A stretch of DNA of 64,000 nucleotides, from positions 186,001-250,000 of the forward strand of contig MKTD01000028.1 of assembly GCA_001898165.1 (NCBI GenBank). The letters run 5' to 3'. A program made the position numbers and the translations under genes. The notes under the pieces are model-generated. The model worked only from the letters and a program-made list of their open reading frames with translations. It did no database searches and was not told where the DNA came from. Every line of letters starts with the position of its first letter. The first letter of the stretch is position 1. Below are positions 44,402-53,541 of this stretch, in pieces. The DNA is from Bacteroidia bacterium 43-41 (GTDB taxonomy: Bacteria; Bacteroidota; Bacteroidia; Bacteroidales; Dysgonomonadaceae).

Positions 44402-46324
44402 CTATATCTTAATCTCCACATCCACTTCTGTGCCTTCACCCGGGGAAGAATGAATGTTCATTGTACCGTTAACTGCTGCAACGCGTGTACGGATATTGTT
44501 TAAACCTGCGCCTTGAGTTTCGGCGTCCGGATCAAAACCTTTGCCATCGTCCTGGACGTTTAAGGATATCAGATCGGCGCCACACACCAGTTGCACGTTT
44601 ACGGTCTCTGCATCTGAATATTTTAAAGCGTTGTTTATCAACTCGGTTGCGGCACGATAAATAACCGTTTCCAACTTTTTTTCAACCCTCTGCTCTATAC
44701 CGAAGTAATGGAATTTTACGTTTCTGAAGTTTTTACAGAAGTCGTTCAAGGCTGTTTTCAACCCATAGCGCGAGAGCGTTTCGGGCATCATATTGTGCGC
44801 CACGCGCCGGAGCTCCCCGATGGAATTATCCAACATTTCCATCACTTTATTGAAGCGTAAAACATCTTCCTCTTCTATTATTACATTTTGTTTCATATCG
44901 AATAAGTTTAATTTTACTGCCGACAGCATTCCGCCCAATCCGTCGTGAAGGTCACGCGCAAGCCGGGTGCGTTCTGCAGTTTCGCCACTCAGTACAGCTT
45001 GTGCGGCGATGAGCTGGTTTTCCTGTTCGAGTTGAAGGATTCTTTGCTTGTTCAATTGCTCTTTGGTTTGTATTGCCCTGTTTCGTAAATAGAGTACCAA
45101 CAAAAACAGGAACAGGCCTACCGTACTTATTATGAAGATAATTGAATAAAGTTTTTTTTCTTCCTCCAGTGTACTTATCCGGAGCTCCTTTTTCTCGGTT
45201 TGGTAGTTTTTCTCCAATTCTGCCATTTCCTGCTCAAACTCCGCTGTAGAGCGCGTATCAATCAGGCCCCGGTACTTATCGAAGTAAAGGAGCGCTTCCT
45301 GTTGATGGTTTAAAAATATCCCTGCCCTCACCATGTTCGCGTACAGGTTTGATGTTACGTTGGCATCCGTGGTGTCGACTTCTATTGCTTCCCTGGCCGA
45401 CTTCAAACAATTGGCATAATCTTTCTCGTTAAAATAAATATTCGACAAGATATTTAACGAACCGGCAATGTTTGCCTTGTAATCTGTTTCTTTTGTTAAC
45501 TCCAAGGCTTTCAGGGCATATTCTTTAGCTTTCGGATAATCTTTATAATCCAAATAGTAAACCATGGCTATCCCTTGAAGGGCTATGGCTTCGGATGCTT
45601 TATAATTGCCCTTGTGAAAGATATCTGCTGCCTTTTTAGAATATTCCAACGAAGCTTTAAAATCTTTTCGTTTTAAAGCTATTCTACTGAATCCCTCATA
45701 CGCACGCCCCATATTATACATATCGTTGGCCTCAAGACTCTCTTTTTCAAGCTTCGAATAGTATTTTTCGGCCTGGCTTAAGTTTACCAAACTGGAATAT
45801 AAGGCTGCTATATTTCCGAGCAACGACCGTATCCGCTCTTTATTGCCTTGCTCCTCAAACATAGAGAGCGCCTTGAGGTAATACGTGAGCGCTTCCTGAT
45901 AATTTCCCGATACATTGTGTACATTTCCGATAGCCCCATAAATGCCGGCTTCCAGTTTTTCATCTTTTAACAGGAGGGCTTTTTCGAGTGAGGTATTTAA
46001 ATACAATTGAGCCGTATCCATCCGACTATTCATATAATAGGCCACACCCAAATTCCGGTATAGCCGCGCCTCCATGAGCAGGTTATTCTCCGATTTTGCC
46101 CTTTCAATACCCAGCACAGCATATTTTTTTGATTTCACAAAGTCATCGTTGAGGTAGTTCCAACTTAAATCGTCGCATGCTGCCAGATACTCTTTCGATG
46201 AAATATTTTTGTCGTTCAGCACATTTTCCAAACTATCCAAGTCCTGGGCAAATCCGTTTACAGAAGACAAGCAAAGCCCGATAAACAGGAAACGCATCAG
46301 TACTCTTTTCCAGAAAGTAGCCAT
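44402..46324 (-). CDS. TPR-containing sensor histidine kinase (HisKA_3)
   Basis: The 640-residue kinase has a signal peptide, a periplasmic stretch of TPR-like repeats (about residues 60-360; for example ARLYRNLGVAYYMNSRMDTA), a coiled-coil, one transmembrane helix (about 395-415), and a cytosolic HisKA_3 dimerisation domain (RTRLARDLHDGLGGMLSAV, phosphoacceptor His in LHDG) with a HATPase_c (ATELINNALKYS, VQDDGKGFDPD). Periplasmic TPRs suggest that it senses a protein or peptide. A minus-strand -7 box TATATTTG (46363-46370) serves the pair. Confidence 0.9.
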   Translation of the reverse strand: MATFWKRVLMRFLFIGLCLSSVNGFAQDLDSLENVLNDKNISSKEYLAACDDLSWNYLNDDFVKSKKYAVLGIERAKSENNLLMEARLYRNLGVAYYMNSRMDTAQLYLNTSLEKALLLKDEKLEAGIYGAIGNVHNVSGNYQEALTYYLKALSMFEEQGNKERIRSLLGNIAALYSSLVNLSQAEKYYSKLEKESLEANDMYNMGRAYEGFSRIALKRKDFKASLEYSKKAADIFHKGNYKASEAIALQGIAMVYYLDYKDYPKAKEYALKALELTKETDYKANIAGSLNILSNIYFNEKDYANCLKSAREAIEVDTTDANVTSNLYANMVRAGIFLNHQQEALLYFDKYRGLIDTRSTAEFEQEMAELEKNYQTEKKELRISTLEEEKKLYSIIFIISTVGLFLFLLVLYLRNRAIQTKEQLNKQRILQLEQENQLIAAQAVLSGETAERTRLARDLHDGLGGMLSAVKLNLFDMKQNVIIEEEDVLRFNKVMEMLDNSIGELRRVAHNMMPETLSRYGLKTALNDFCKNFRNVKFHYFGIEQRVEKKLETVIYRAATELINNALKYSDAETVNVQLVCGADLISLNVQDDGKGFDPDAETQGAGLNNIRTRVAAVNGTMNIHSSPGEGTEVDVEIKI

Positions 46325-46524
46325 TGTGTTTAGTTATTTGTGTATTAGCACGTTGAAAGCAACAAATATACGAGATTTTATTGATACAAAATTAATATTG
46401 TCCGGAATAAATAAAAACTCCCTTTTGGGTCTATTTTTCACTTTTTACAGCTCGTAAGTTTGTATCCAAAGAGCCGGATAATAGAAAAGCATGTTCAATA
46501 AACAAATTTTAAAATCAATATCTT

Positions 46525-47091
46525 ATGGAAATTATTAGCAAAGTAAAAAACATTTTGTTGAATCCCAAAACAGAATGGGAAGTAATATCGGAAAAAAACG
46601 ATACACATGTGAAAGTATTAATCACTTACCTGATTCCTCTGGCGCTCATCCCTACCATTGCGGGGTTCATCGGGTACGGAATCCTCGGCTACGGCATGTT
46701 CGTAGGAATCGGCGTACGCTATGCATTGTCCTCGTTTATCTCTACCGTAGGAGGAGCTTACCTGTCGGCGTGGATCATCGCTTTTCTGGCCGATAAGTTT
46801 GAATCAGAAAAAAGTTTCGACAAGGCGTTTTCTTTGGTCGCTTACTCTTACACCCCCATGTGTGTGGCGGGAATACTTTTGCTGTTGCCCCATCTGTCGT
46901 TTGTAGTTATGCTGGGCGGGCTGTATGGCCTCTACCTGCTCTATCTGGGCCTGACGCCGATGATGAAGACACCCGAAGAGAAGAAAATAACCTTCTTCAT
47001 TGTGAGCCTGCTCAGCGTGGTGGTGGTTACAGCCATCATTTCCGCCGTACTGGGTACCCTGATCATTTCGTCTGCACGATTCATTTATTAA
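46525..47091 (+). CDS. Yip1-family integral membrane protein
   Basis: The 188-residue protein has a short N-terminal motif KVKNILLNPKTEWEVISEKN, typical of bacterial Yip1/DUF1282 proteins, and about five hydrophobic helices (LITYLIPLALIPTIAGFIG, ISTVGGAYLSAWIIAFLA, VVVVTAIISAVLGTLII). Family role is unknown; links to cell-surface stress are suggested. It is followed after 11 bases by the OmpA-like gene, so they are probably co-transcribed. Confidence 0.82.
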   Translation: MEIISKVKNILLNPKTEWEVISEKNDTHVKVLITYLIPLALIPTIAGFIGYGILGYGMFVGIGVRYALSSFISTVGGAYLSAWIIAFLADKFESEKSFDKAFSLVAYSYTPMCVAGILLLLPHLSFVVMLGGLYGLYLLYLGLTPMMKTPEEKKITFFIVSLLSVVVVTAIISAVLGTLIISSARFIY

Positions 47092-47102
47092 AACAAATGA
47101 TC

Positions 47103-48395
47103 ATGAAAAAAGTACTTATTTTATTGGGTTTTTGCCTGCTGTTTTCCCTGCAGGCAGATGCCCAAAAATGGTTGAATAAACTGGGCAACACGGCAAAGGA
47201 AGCGGCAAAGAGCACCATGGAGCGACGGGTGGAACAGAAAACAGAAGAAGTGACCGAGGGGACGCCGAATGAAGCAGAAAGCACGGTAATAAAAGAAGAA
47301 ACAGAAGCGGAAGAGAAGGAAGAGACCGGCCTGAAAGAGAGCAAGGAGGAGGCAAAGGAGCCCCCGCAAAAATTGGTTAGCGCCGGTAAGTACGATTTCG
47401 TGCCGGGAGATAAAATCCTCTATTTTGAAGATTTCTCGCAGGATGCCATCGGCGACTTCCCGGCTCTGTGGACAACAAACGGAAGCGGCGAAGTGAAAAC
47501 GGTGAATATTGCTCCCGGAAAGTGGTTCCATATGAACGGGGAGGATGCGGTATATTGTTACACGCGTCAGATAGATTTTCCGGATAATTTTATTGTGGAG
47601 TTCGACATTATTCCGGAAAAAAAAGACAAAGATTATTATTCCAGTATTCAATTCTCACTTTATCAGGAGAGAACAGGTGAAGCAAAAGAGATGAATGACG
47701 AGTTGTATCCGGGCGAAGCGGGGCTTCATATCGATCTGGGGTTTAGCAGCATGGATACTAGCTGGGAGACTAGGGGCTACAAGGAAGGTGATAATTTAGA
47801 CTGGCTTAGCGGACAGGGAGGTAAAAATCCGGTCCTCCTCGAAAAAGTGAACCACGTGATCCTCTGGATTCAGAAACGCCGGGTACGCATTTATCATCAG
47901 AATGAAAAAGTGTTGGATATGCCTACCAACATCTATCCCGATGTGAAGTTCAACCGCATGCGCTTCTCGGGATGGGATAGATACAGCGCGCCGTATGTGA
48001 CGAACCTTAAAATAACAACCGCATCGCCCGACACGCGCAGCAAACTGATTACCGAAGGAAAACTGGTTACCTACGGCATCACCTTCGATGTGAACAAGGC
48101 AGATGTGAAGCCCGAATCGTACGGGACACTGAAGAGCATTGCCGATGTACTGAACGAAAACGCCTCCGTTAAAGTAAAGATCGTGGGGCATACCGACAGC
48201 GACGGCGATGATACCATGAACCTCGAACTGTCGCGACGCCGGGCCGAATCGGTGAAGAATGAACTGGTCAAAAACTTCGGGATCGATGCGTCGCGGATGG
48301 AGACCGAAGGGGCGGGCGAAACCAAACCGGTTGCACCCAATGATATTCCGGCCAACAAGGCACAAAACCGCAGGGTCGAGTTTGTCAAGTTATGA
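47103..48395 (+). CDS. OmpA-family outer-membrane or periplasmic protein
   Basis: The 430-residue exported protein has a signal peptide (MKKVLILLGFCLLFSLQADA), a charged Glu/Lys-rich linker (about 30-90), a central beta-sandwich-like domain (about 95-300; YDFVPGDKILYFEDFSQDAI, with a concanavalin-like pattern) and a C-terminal OmpA peptidoglycan-binding domain (320-430: VKIVGHTDSDGDDTMNLELS, RRRAESVKNELVKNFGID). It probably tethers a surface or periplasmic domain to the cell wall. An ATG six bases upstream (47097) is an alternative start; the frame stays open further upstream inside the Yip1 gene, which I do not accept as coding. Confidence 0.86.
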   Translation: MKKVLILLGFCLLFSLQADAQKWLNKLGNTAKEAAKSTMERRVEQKTEEVTEGTPNEAESTVIKEETEAEEKEETGLKESKEEAKEPPQKLVSAGKYDFVPGDKILYFEDFSQDAIGDFPALWTTNGSGEVKTVNIAPGKWFHMNGEDAVYCYTRQIDFPDNFIVEFDIIPEKKDKDYYSSIQFSLYQERTGEAKEMNDELYPGEAGLHIDLGFSSMDTSWETRGYKEGDNLDWLSGQGGKNPVLLEKVNHVILWIQKRRVRIYHQNEKVLDMPTNIYPDVKFNRMRFSGWDRYSAPYVTNLKITTASPDTRSKLITEGKLVTYGITFDVNKADVKPESYGTLKSIADVLNENASVKVKIVGHTDSDGDDTMNLELSRRRAESVKNELVKNFGIDASRMETEGAGETKPVAPNDIPANKAQNRRVEFVKL

Positions 48396-48455
48396 TTATA
48401 AACAACGGTCAGTCAACGCACATCTGTTGGCTGACCATTATTAAACCGAATAATC

Positions 48456-48563
48456 ATGAAAAGAATTACGATTGTTATCCTATGCCAACTGGTACCCTTT
48501 TGCTCTTTTGCAGTGGAGCGGTATGATCGTAAAACAATAATAAATATAACGTGCTATGACTAA
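48456..48563 (+). CDS. Possible 35-residue secreted peptide or gene remnant
   Basis: The frame reads MKRITIVILCQLVPFCSFA followed by a short tail, so it looks like a signal peptide with 16 further residues. Its end overlaps the next ATG by eight bases (ATGACTAA). It may be a leader peptide that couples translation, a tiny exported peptide, or the residue of a deleted gene. Confidence 0.35.
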   Translation: MKRITIVILCQLVPFCSFAVERYDRKTIINITCYD

Positions 48564-49539
48564 AACATCAATATTTTTTGTGATACTATTGAGTATCGTG
48601 ACGGGAAAAACACCTGCACAAGTTACGCCCGAAGCGCTGTTGAGTCAATTACCAAGTGTGCCAACAGTCAATTGTGCTACCGACACAGCAGAAATAAACC
48701 GTTTTATGGGCCAAATTTATAAAGTAAAAGAGATGCTCAATCAAGAGGTTGACCGTATCCATTCCGATGCACAGAGTAATATGGATCAGTCGAAAGATAA
48801 GATTCTGTCAAACGTAACTCGCCAATTGGATTTGAATAAAAGCGATGTACAGAAACTTCAACAGTCGGGTGGTAACGAAGAGCTAGAACGAAAAGTCGCA
48901 GAAAAGGCTGTTGCCAAACAACACGGAGTTTCGTTGCAAGAGCTGGAAAAAGTAAGCGAGATGAGTGGTGCCGGACAGGAGAAATGGGCACAGCAATACG
49001 CTGCTCAAATGATGGATGAGGCGAAAAAGAATCCCGAAGCCACTATAAAAAAAGAGAATAAAACCAAGCATCTGATTGAACTTGAAGAGGAGAAAAAAGC
49101 CCTCGGCGAGCGCATTACGGAAAAGATGGAAAGAATAGCACTGTTGTATAGAAATGTGGAGCAGCAAGATTCAATCGAGACTCATGAGCTCGAAGAGAAA
49201 CTCCGCCCGCTCAGAGAACAAGAACAGATGATGTACAACGAAATATGTTCTGATGCCGAAATCGCCCGTTCCAAGGCGGCAAAGAAGCAAATTTATGCTC
49301 TGAAAATAAAGTATTGCGAAAAAATGTCGCCCCTGCAAACCGATGCTATATCGCAATCTTTGAGCATCATTAAATCTCTTTTTCCCGATTACAGAAAATT
49401 TACCGACGTACAAAATGAAATATTTAAATTACAGCAAACAGGTATAATTATATCCGCCGATTTGAGCTGCTATGATGCGGTTAACAAATATGCCAGCGCT
49501 TTGTCAGGCGCCTATAAATATTGGGTAGGAAAATTTTAA
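48556..49539 (+). CDS. Exported coiled-coil protein, unknown function
   Basis: The 327-residue protein has a signal peptide (MTKTSIFFVILLSIVTGKTP) and long charged helices rich in Glu, Lys and Gln (for example ELEEEKKALGERITEKMERI and EEKLRPLREQEQMMYNEICS), predicted coiled-coil. The N-terminal region after the signal contains an invariant-looking PTVNCATDTAEINRFMGQI. No domain is recognised. It follows the OmpA-like gene, so an envelope role is plausible. A -7 box for the next gene lies just after its stop. Confidence 0.65.
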   Translation: MTKTSIFFVILLSIVTGKTPAQVTPEALLSQLPSVPTVNCATDTAEINRFMGQIYKVKEMLNQEVDRIHSDAQSNMDQSKDKILSNVTRQLDLNKSDVQKLQQSGGNEELERKVAEKAVAKQHGVSLQELEKVSEMSGAGQEKWAQQYAAQMMDEAKKNPEATIKKENKTKHLIELEEEKKALGERITEKMERIALLYRNVEQQDSIETHELEEKLRPLREQEQMMYNEICSDAEIARSKAAKKQIYALKIKYCEKMSPLQTDAISQSLSIIKSLFPDYRKFTDVQNEIFKLQQTGIIISADLSCYDAVNKYASALSGAYKYWVGKF

Positions 49540-49648
49540 TAAACCACCCCGCTCTCCTATTTTTGCACAATTACACAAAAAACTGTTACAATATGCAGTT
49601 ATATTGAAAAAAAAGTTGTACATTGAGCGCAATTTATAGTGAGCAGTT

Positions 49649-50041
49649 ATGCTTAAAGAGAAGTTTCATATAGAGTTTGTGATGGGAAGTGCCACACAAG
49701 CGAGTTTGTGGAGAATGATCAGCCAGGTTGACGGATTAGCGGAATGGTTTGCCGATGAAGTCACGATGAACGAGGAAGAAAATGTTTACACATTTTTTTG
49801 GGGCAAATCGGATAATCAGGCAGAAATTGTAAGTTTGAAACCGCAGCAAAGTATCCGTTTCCGATGGTTGGACGAAGACGATGAAAATATATATTTTGAA
49901 TTCCAGCTCCACAAACTGGAATTATCAAACGAAATTGCTTTACAAGTCACCGATTTTGCGGAACCTGACGAAAAAGGCGATGCCATAACCTTGTGGGAAA
50001 CACAAATCGATAAAATGAAAAGACAGCTTGGAGTGTTGTAA
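49649..50041 (+). CDS. START/AHSA1-like domain protein
   Basis: The 130-residue protein has the SRPBCC (START-like) pattern LWRMISQVDGLAEWFADEV, followed by VSLKPQQSIRFRWLDEDDE and a C-terminal helix ITLWETQIDKMKRQLGVL. This compact Bacteroidetes family probably binds a hydrophobic ligand in the cytosol; function is unknown. A -7 box TATTTTTG lies at 49558-49565. A repeat element separates it from the LptF/G-like gene. Confidence 0.82.
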   Translation: MLKEKFHIEFVMGSATQASLWRMISQVDGLAEWFADEVTMNEEENVYTFFWGKSDNQAEIVSLKPQQSIRFRWLDEDDENIYFEFQLHKLELSNEIALQVTDFAEPDEKGDAITLWETQIDKMKRQLGVL

Positions 50042-50151
50042 CAATCGAAAACAAGCCGAGTTATTCTTTTTGTTTTCTTAAACCTTAAAGCTGTTTTGAA
50101 TTTTATATTTATACTTTTCTCCATAGGAATTTATTATCTTTGTATCGAATT

Positions 50152-50338
50152 CAGAAACTGTTTTGAATTTTACGAATTATAGTTGTACTTTTGTCTTTTA
50201 TGCTGTTTTATGCCCTTTTTCGCGTCTTTGAACTTTCCTTTCTTCCGTATAGCCCGCTATACGGTACGAAACGAAAATCCAAATCCATAAAAAAATGACT
50301 ATAAAACAGTGCATAAAAAGATTCAAAACAGCTTCTTA
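50152..50338. repeat. MITE-like repeat, copy A (best preserved)
   Basis: A 187-base element with imperfect terminal inverted repeats: CAGAAACTGTTTTGAATTTT at the left and ATTCAAAACAGCTTCTT at the right. Its centre has a perfect palindrome CCGTATAGCCCGCTATACGG. Its reverse complement aligns with copies at 26728 and 58199. A solo terminus (GCTGTTTTGAATTTTATATT) lies at 50091-50110 just before it. No gene lies in 50042-50359 beyond these repeats, and no target-site duplication is obvious. Confidence 0.8.
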
Positions 50339-50359
50339 AAAAAGGTTTCTTTTTAACAG

Positions 50360-52297
50360 ATGAGAAGGAATTTCCACATAAAAAGACTTTACGGCTATTT
50401 GTTAAAAACCTATATCCCCCTATTTCTGATGACATTTGCCATATGCCTTTTTTTGGTATTGATGCAATTTCTGTGGAAATATGTTGAAGATATGGTTGGT
50501 AAAGGACTGGGGTTAAACGTAATAGGCGAAATGTTCCTGTACGCCGCACTTCAGTTGATACCCTTGGCGCTGCCCTTATCCATATTATTGGCGTCCTTGA
50601 TGATGTTCGGAAATCTGGGTGAAAACCTGGAATTGCTGGCCATTAAATCGGCGGGGATCTCTCTTATCAAAGCCATGGCCCCGCTTATCGTCCTGGTTGT
50701 TTTGATAAGTATAGGCACCTTCTTTTTCCAAAACGACGCTATGCCGAAGATCCAACCTAAGTATTACTCGCTTTTGATTTCCATTCGGCAGAAATCTCCC
50801 GAACTGGAGGTTCCCGAAGGGGTCTTTTACAAGGAGATCGGAGGATATAATTTGTATGTGGACAAGAAGAACAGGAAAACCGGAATGCTATATGGAGTCT
50901 CCATCTACGATGTCAGCAAAGGGTTTCAGAACATGGCTGTCATTATCTGCGATTCGGCCGAGATGCGTACCTCACAAGATAAATTATCCCTGATCTTCAC
51001 CATGCATAACGGGCAACAGTTCCAAAACTTTACCGAAGGAACGGAAAACATGGATTTCTCATCGGAGTTTATCCCTTATGCCCGCGAAAGTTTTGTTACC
51101 AAGACCATGACCATACCTTACGATGACAATTTCAACCGCATGGAAGAAAGCGTTTTGCAGGAGAGCTCATCAAGCAATTATGTTTCCAAAAATATCGCAC
51201 AGTTAAGAGTTTCCATCGATTCAATGGAACAACTTATCGATAGCGTAAATATTTCTGACCGGAAAGTAATGAAACAATATACCTATCTTTCTTTCCGGAA
51301 CAGCTATCCGCAAGATAAAAAGGACTCCATTATCCAGCATGCAAGCGCATCCGTGAAACCCGATATGGACTCTATCTTCGCATCGAAAGATATTCAAACC
51401 CAGACGATGATCCTTCAAAATGCTTACTCAAAAGCCGATAATAATGGAAGCGATTATCTTTTCCGGTCGATGTCTAAAACAACAACACAACGAAATATAA
51501 ACCGGCAATGGATAGAATGGCACACCAAATTCACCATTCCCTTTGCCTGCCTCATATTCTTTTTCATCGGCGCCCCGCTGGGTTCCATCGTGCGCAAAGG
51601 CGGTTTAGGAACACCCATTGTAATTTCGGTAATCCTGTTCATCATCTATTACGTGCTCAACAACGTGGGCTATAAGATGGCCCGAGATGGTGTTTGGGAC
51701 CACTGGATCGGGATGTGGTTCAGCTCGATGATCTTGCTTCCTTTGGGTGTTTTCCTGACTTACAAGGCTATGACAGACTCGGTAATTATGAGTGCCGATA
51801 CTTATTTGAGCTTCTTTAAAAAACTTTTCTTCATCCGCGAGAAAAGAAATTACACCATAAAAGAGGTCGTTATTGAAGAACCCGACTATGTTGAGATTTA
51901 CAATTGGTCAAGCAAGTTGACTCAGGAAGTGTCTGATCATTTGCAAAAATACGGTAACCTCGGATACAAAATCTATTGGACGGATAACGAATACGATGAG
52001 GGTTTAACATCGATAAAAAACAGTATGGAAGATATTCTTAATCAATTATCCAACTCACGTAAGCCGGTGATCATTGAGAAAGCAAAAGAATATCCGGTTT
52101 TAATAAAATACGTCAGGCCGGTTAAAGCGGGATCTCCTCTTGCAAAAATATTTATGTACGTTTTTCCCCTCGGGATTGTGACGAAACTACTTTCGTTGCC
52201 TTTTGAAAGGCGAATCAACAGGGACTTGAATGCCATATTGAGATTAAACAAAGAATTGACTGAATTAATGAACCAGCAAAGTAAAATAGCTGTATAA
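50360..52297 (+). CDS. LptF/LptG-family lipopolysaccharide export permease with C-terminal extension
   Basis: The 645-residue inner-membrane protein belongs to the YjgP/YjgQ family, which with LptBC pushes lipopolysaccharide to the outer membrane. It shows N-terminal helices ([39 protein letters not shown]), a periplasmic jellyroll region (about 130-260), and C-terminal helices from about residue 388 ([20 protein letters not shown]). A further cytosolic tail of about 165 residues (480-645) exceeds the E. coli proteins (about 360 residues) and is common in Bacteroidetes. Its start lies 22 bases after the repeat; ribBA follows after 10 bases. Confidence 0.9.
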   Translation: MRRNFHIKRLYGYLLKTYIPLFLMTFAICLFLVLMQFLWKYVEDMVGKGLGLNVIGEMFLYAALQLIPLALPLSILLASLMMFGNLGENLELLAIKSAGISLIKAMAPLIVLVVLISIGTFFFQNDAMPKIQPKYYSLLISIRQKSPELEVPEGVFYKEIGGYNLYVDKKNRKTGMLYGVSIYDVSKGFQNMAVIICDSAEMRTSQDKLSLIFTMHNGQQFQNFTEGTENMDFSSEFIPYARESFVTKTMTIPYDDNFNRMEESVLQESSSSNYVSKNIAQLRVSIDSMEQLIDSVNISDRKVMKQYTYLSFRNSYPQDKKDSIIQHASASVKPDMDSIFASKDIQTQTMILQNAYSKADNNGSDYLFRSMSKTTTQRNINRQWIEWHTKFTIPFACLIFFFIGAPLGSIVRKGGLGTPIVISVILFIIYYVLNNVGYKMARDGVWDHWIGMWFSSMILLPLGVFLTYKAMTDSVIMSADTYLSFFKKLFFIREKRNYTIKEVVIEEPDYVEIYNWSSKLTQEVSDHLQKYGNLGYKIYWTDNEYDEGLTSIKNSMEDILNQLSNSRKPVIIEKAKEYPVLIKYVRPVKAGSPLAKIFMYVFPLGIVTKLLSLPFERRINRDLNAILRLNKELTELMNQQSKIAV

Positions 52298-52307
52298 AAG
52301 ATACGAA

Positions 52308-53528
52308 ATGAAAGAATTTACGCTAAACACGATAGAAGAAGCTATCGAAGAGATAAAAAAGGGAAACTTTATTATCGTGGTTGATGACGAAGACCGCGAA
52401 AACGAAGGCGATCTGATTATCGCCGCCGAATGTATTACCCCGGAAAAGGTCAACTTTATGGAAACGCACGCCCGGGGGCTTATTTGCGCACCCATTACCA
52501 TAGAGCGCGCCGAAGAGCTGGAGTTGCCCATGATGGTCACCCACAACACTTCCATCCACTCCACACCGTTTACGATATCCATAGACTTACTTACGCACGG
52601 CTGTACAACCGGAATTTCCGCCTACGATCGCGCACAAACCATACTGGCGCTTGCACGTGAAGAGACCAAACCCGAAGATTTCGGCCGGCCGGGACACATT
52701 TTTCCGTTACGTGCCATGAGCAGGGGGGTTATTCGCCGTGCAGGGCATACGGAAGCTTCTATCGATCTGGCCCGTTTAGCCGGATTGTACCCTGCCGGAG
52801 CGCTTGCAGAGATCAAAAAGGAAGACGGAGAGATGGCGCGTTTGCCCGAACTCATGAAGATGGCGAAGGAATTCAACCTGAAGATTATCTCGGTTGCCGA
52901 CCTCATCAAGTATCGCCTGAAAACCGAATCGCTTGTGAACCGTGGTGAAGAGGTGCATTTACCAACACAGTACGGCAACTTCCACATGGTTCCTTTTCGT
53001 CAGAAATCAAACGGATTAGACCATGTGGCACTCATAAAAGGCGAATGGCAAAAAGACGAGCCCATTTTGGTCCGTGTTCACTCGTCGTGCGTAACCGGCG
53101 ATATTTTCGGTTCAATGCGTTGCGAATGCGGAGAACAATTGCACAAAGCCATGCAGATGATCGAAAAAGAAGGGAAAGGCGTACTGGTTTACCTCAATCA
53201 GGAAGGACGCGGAATTGGTCTTATGGCAAAAGCATCCGCCTATAAATTGCAGGAAAAGGGAATGGATACGGTTGATGCCAACCTTCATTTAGGCTACAGG
53301 GCCGACGAACGTGATTATGGCGTAGGCGCACAAATACTCCAGAGCCTGGGCGTCACAAAAATGCGATTAATGACCAACAATCCTGTTAAACGTATCGGAT
53401 TGGAGTCTTATGGCCTGGAAGTGGTGGAAAACGTCCCCATCGAAATTACGCCTAACCAATACAACCATTTTTATATGGAAACCAAAAAAAATAAAATGGG
53501 ACATATTTTGGGAAACATAAAAATTTAG
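52308..53528 (+). CDS. ribBA: Bifunctional 3,4-dihydroxy-2-butanone-4-phosphate synthase / GTP cyclohydrolase II
   Basis: The 406-residue enzyme supplies both precursors of riboflavin. The RibB half has [27 protein letters not shown] and [10 protein letters not shown]; the RibA half (from about 205) has the zinc site [20 protein letters not shown] and GTP-binding [12 protein letters not shown]. All catalytic residues look normal. It sits between the LptF/G-like gene (10-base gap) and rmuC (13-base gap), probably one operon. No FMN riboswitch is seen nearby. Confidence 0.95.
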   Translation: MKEFTLNTIEEAIEEIKKGNFIIVVDDEDRENEGDLIIAAECITPEKVNFMETHARGLICAPITIERAEELELPMMVTHNTSIHSTPFTISIDLLTHGCTTGISAYDRAQTILALAREETKPEDFGRPGHIFPLRAMSRGVIRRAGHTEASIDLARLAGLYPAGALAEIKKEDGEMARLPELMKMAKEFNLKIISVADLIKYRLKTESLVNRGEEVHLPTQYGNFHMVPFRQKSNGLDHVALIKGEWQKDEPILVRVHSSCVTGDIFGSMRCECGEQLHKAMQMIEKEGKGVLVYLNQEGRGIGLMAKASAYKLQEKGMDTVDANLHLGYRADERDYGVGAQILQSLGVTKMRLMTNNPVKRIGLESYGLEVVENVPIEITPNQYNHFYMETKKNKMGHILGNIKI

Positions 53529-53541
53529 AAACTGTTTCTTA

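Noticed and set aside
46860-47096. Upstream extension of the OmpA-like gene through the Yip1 gene
   Set aside because: It lies in another frame of a real gene and has no signal peptide; the signal peptide begins at 47103 (or 47097).
53520-53541. Repeat terminus AGAAACTGTTTC between ribBA and rmuC
   Set aside because: Only 12 bases, partly self-complementary and including the ribBA stop codon; too short to call a family copy.
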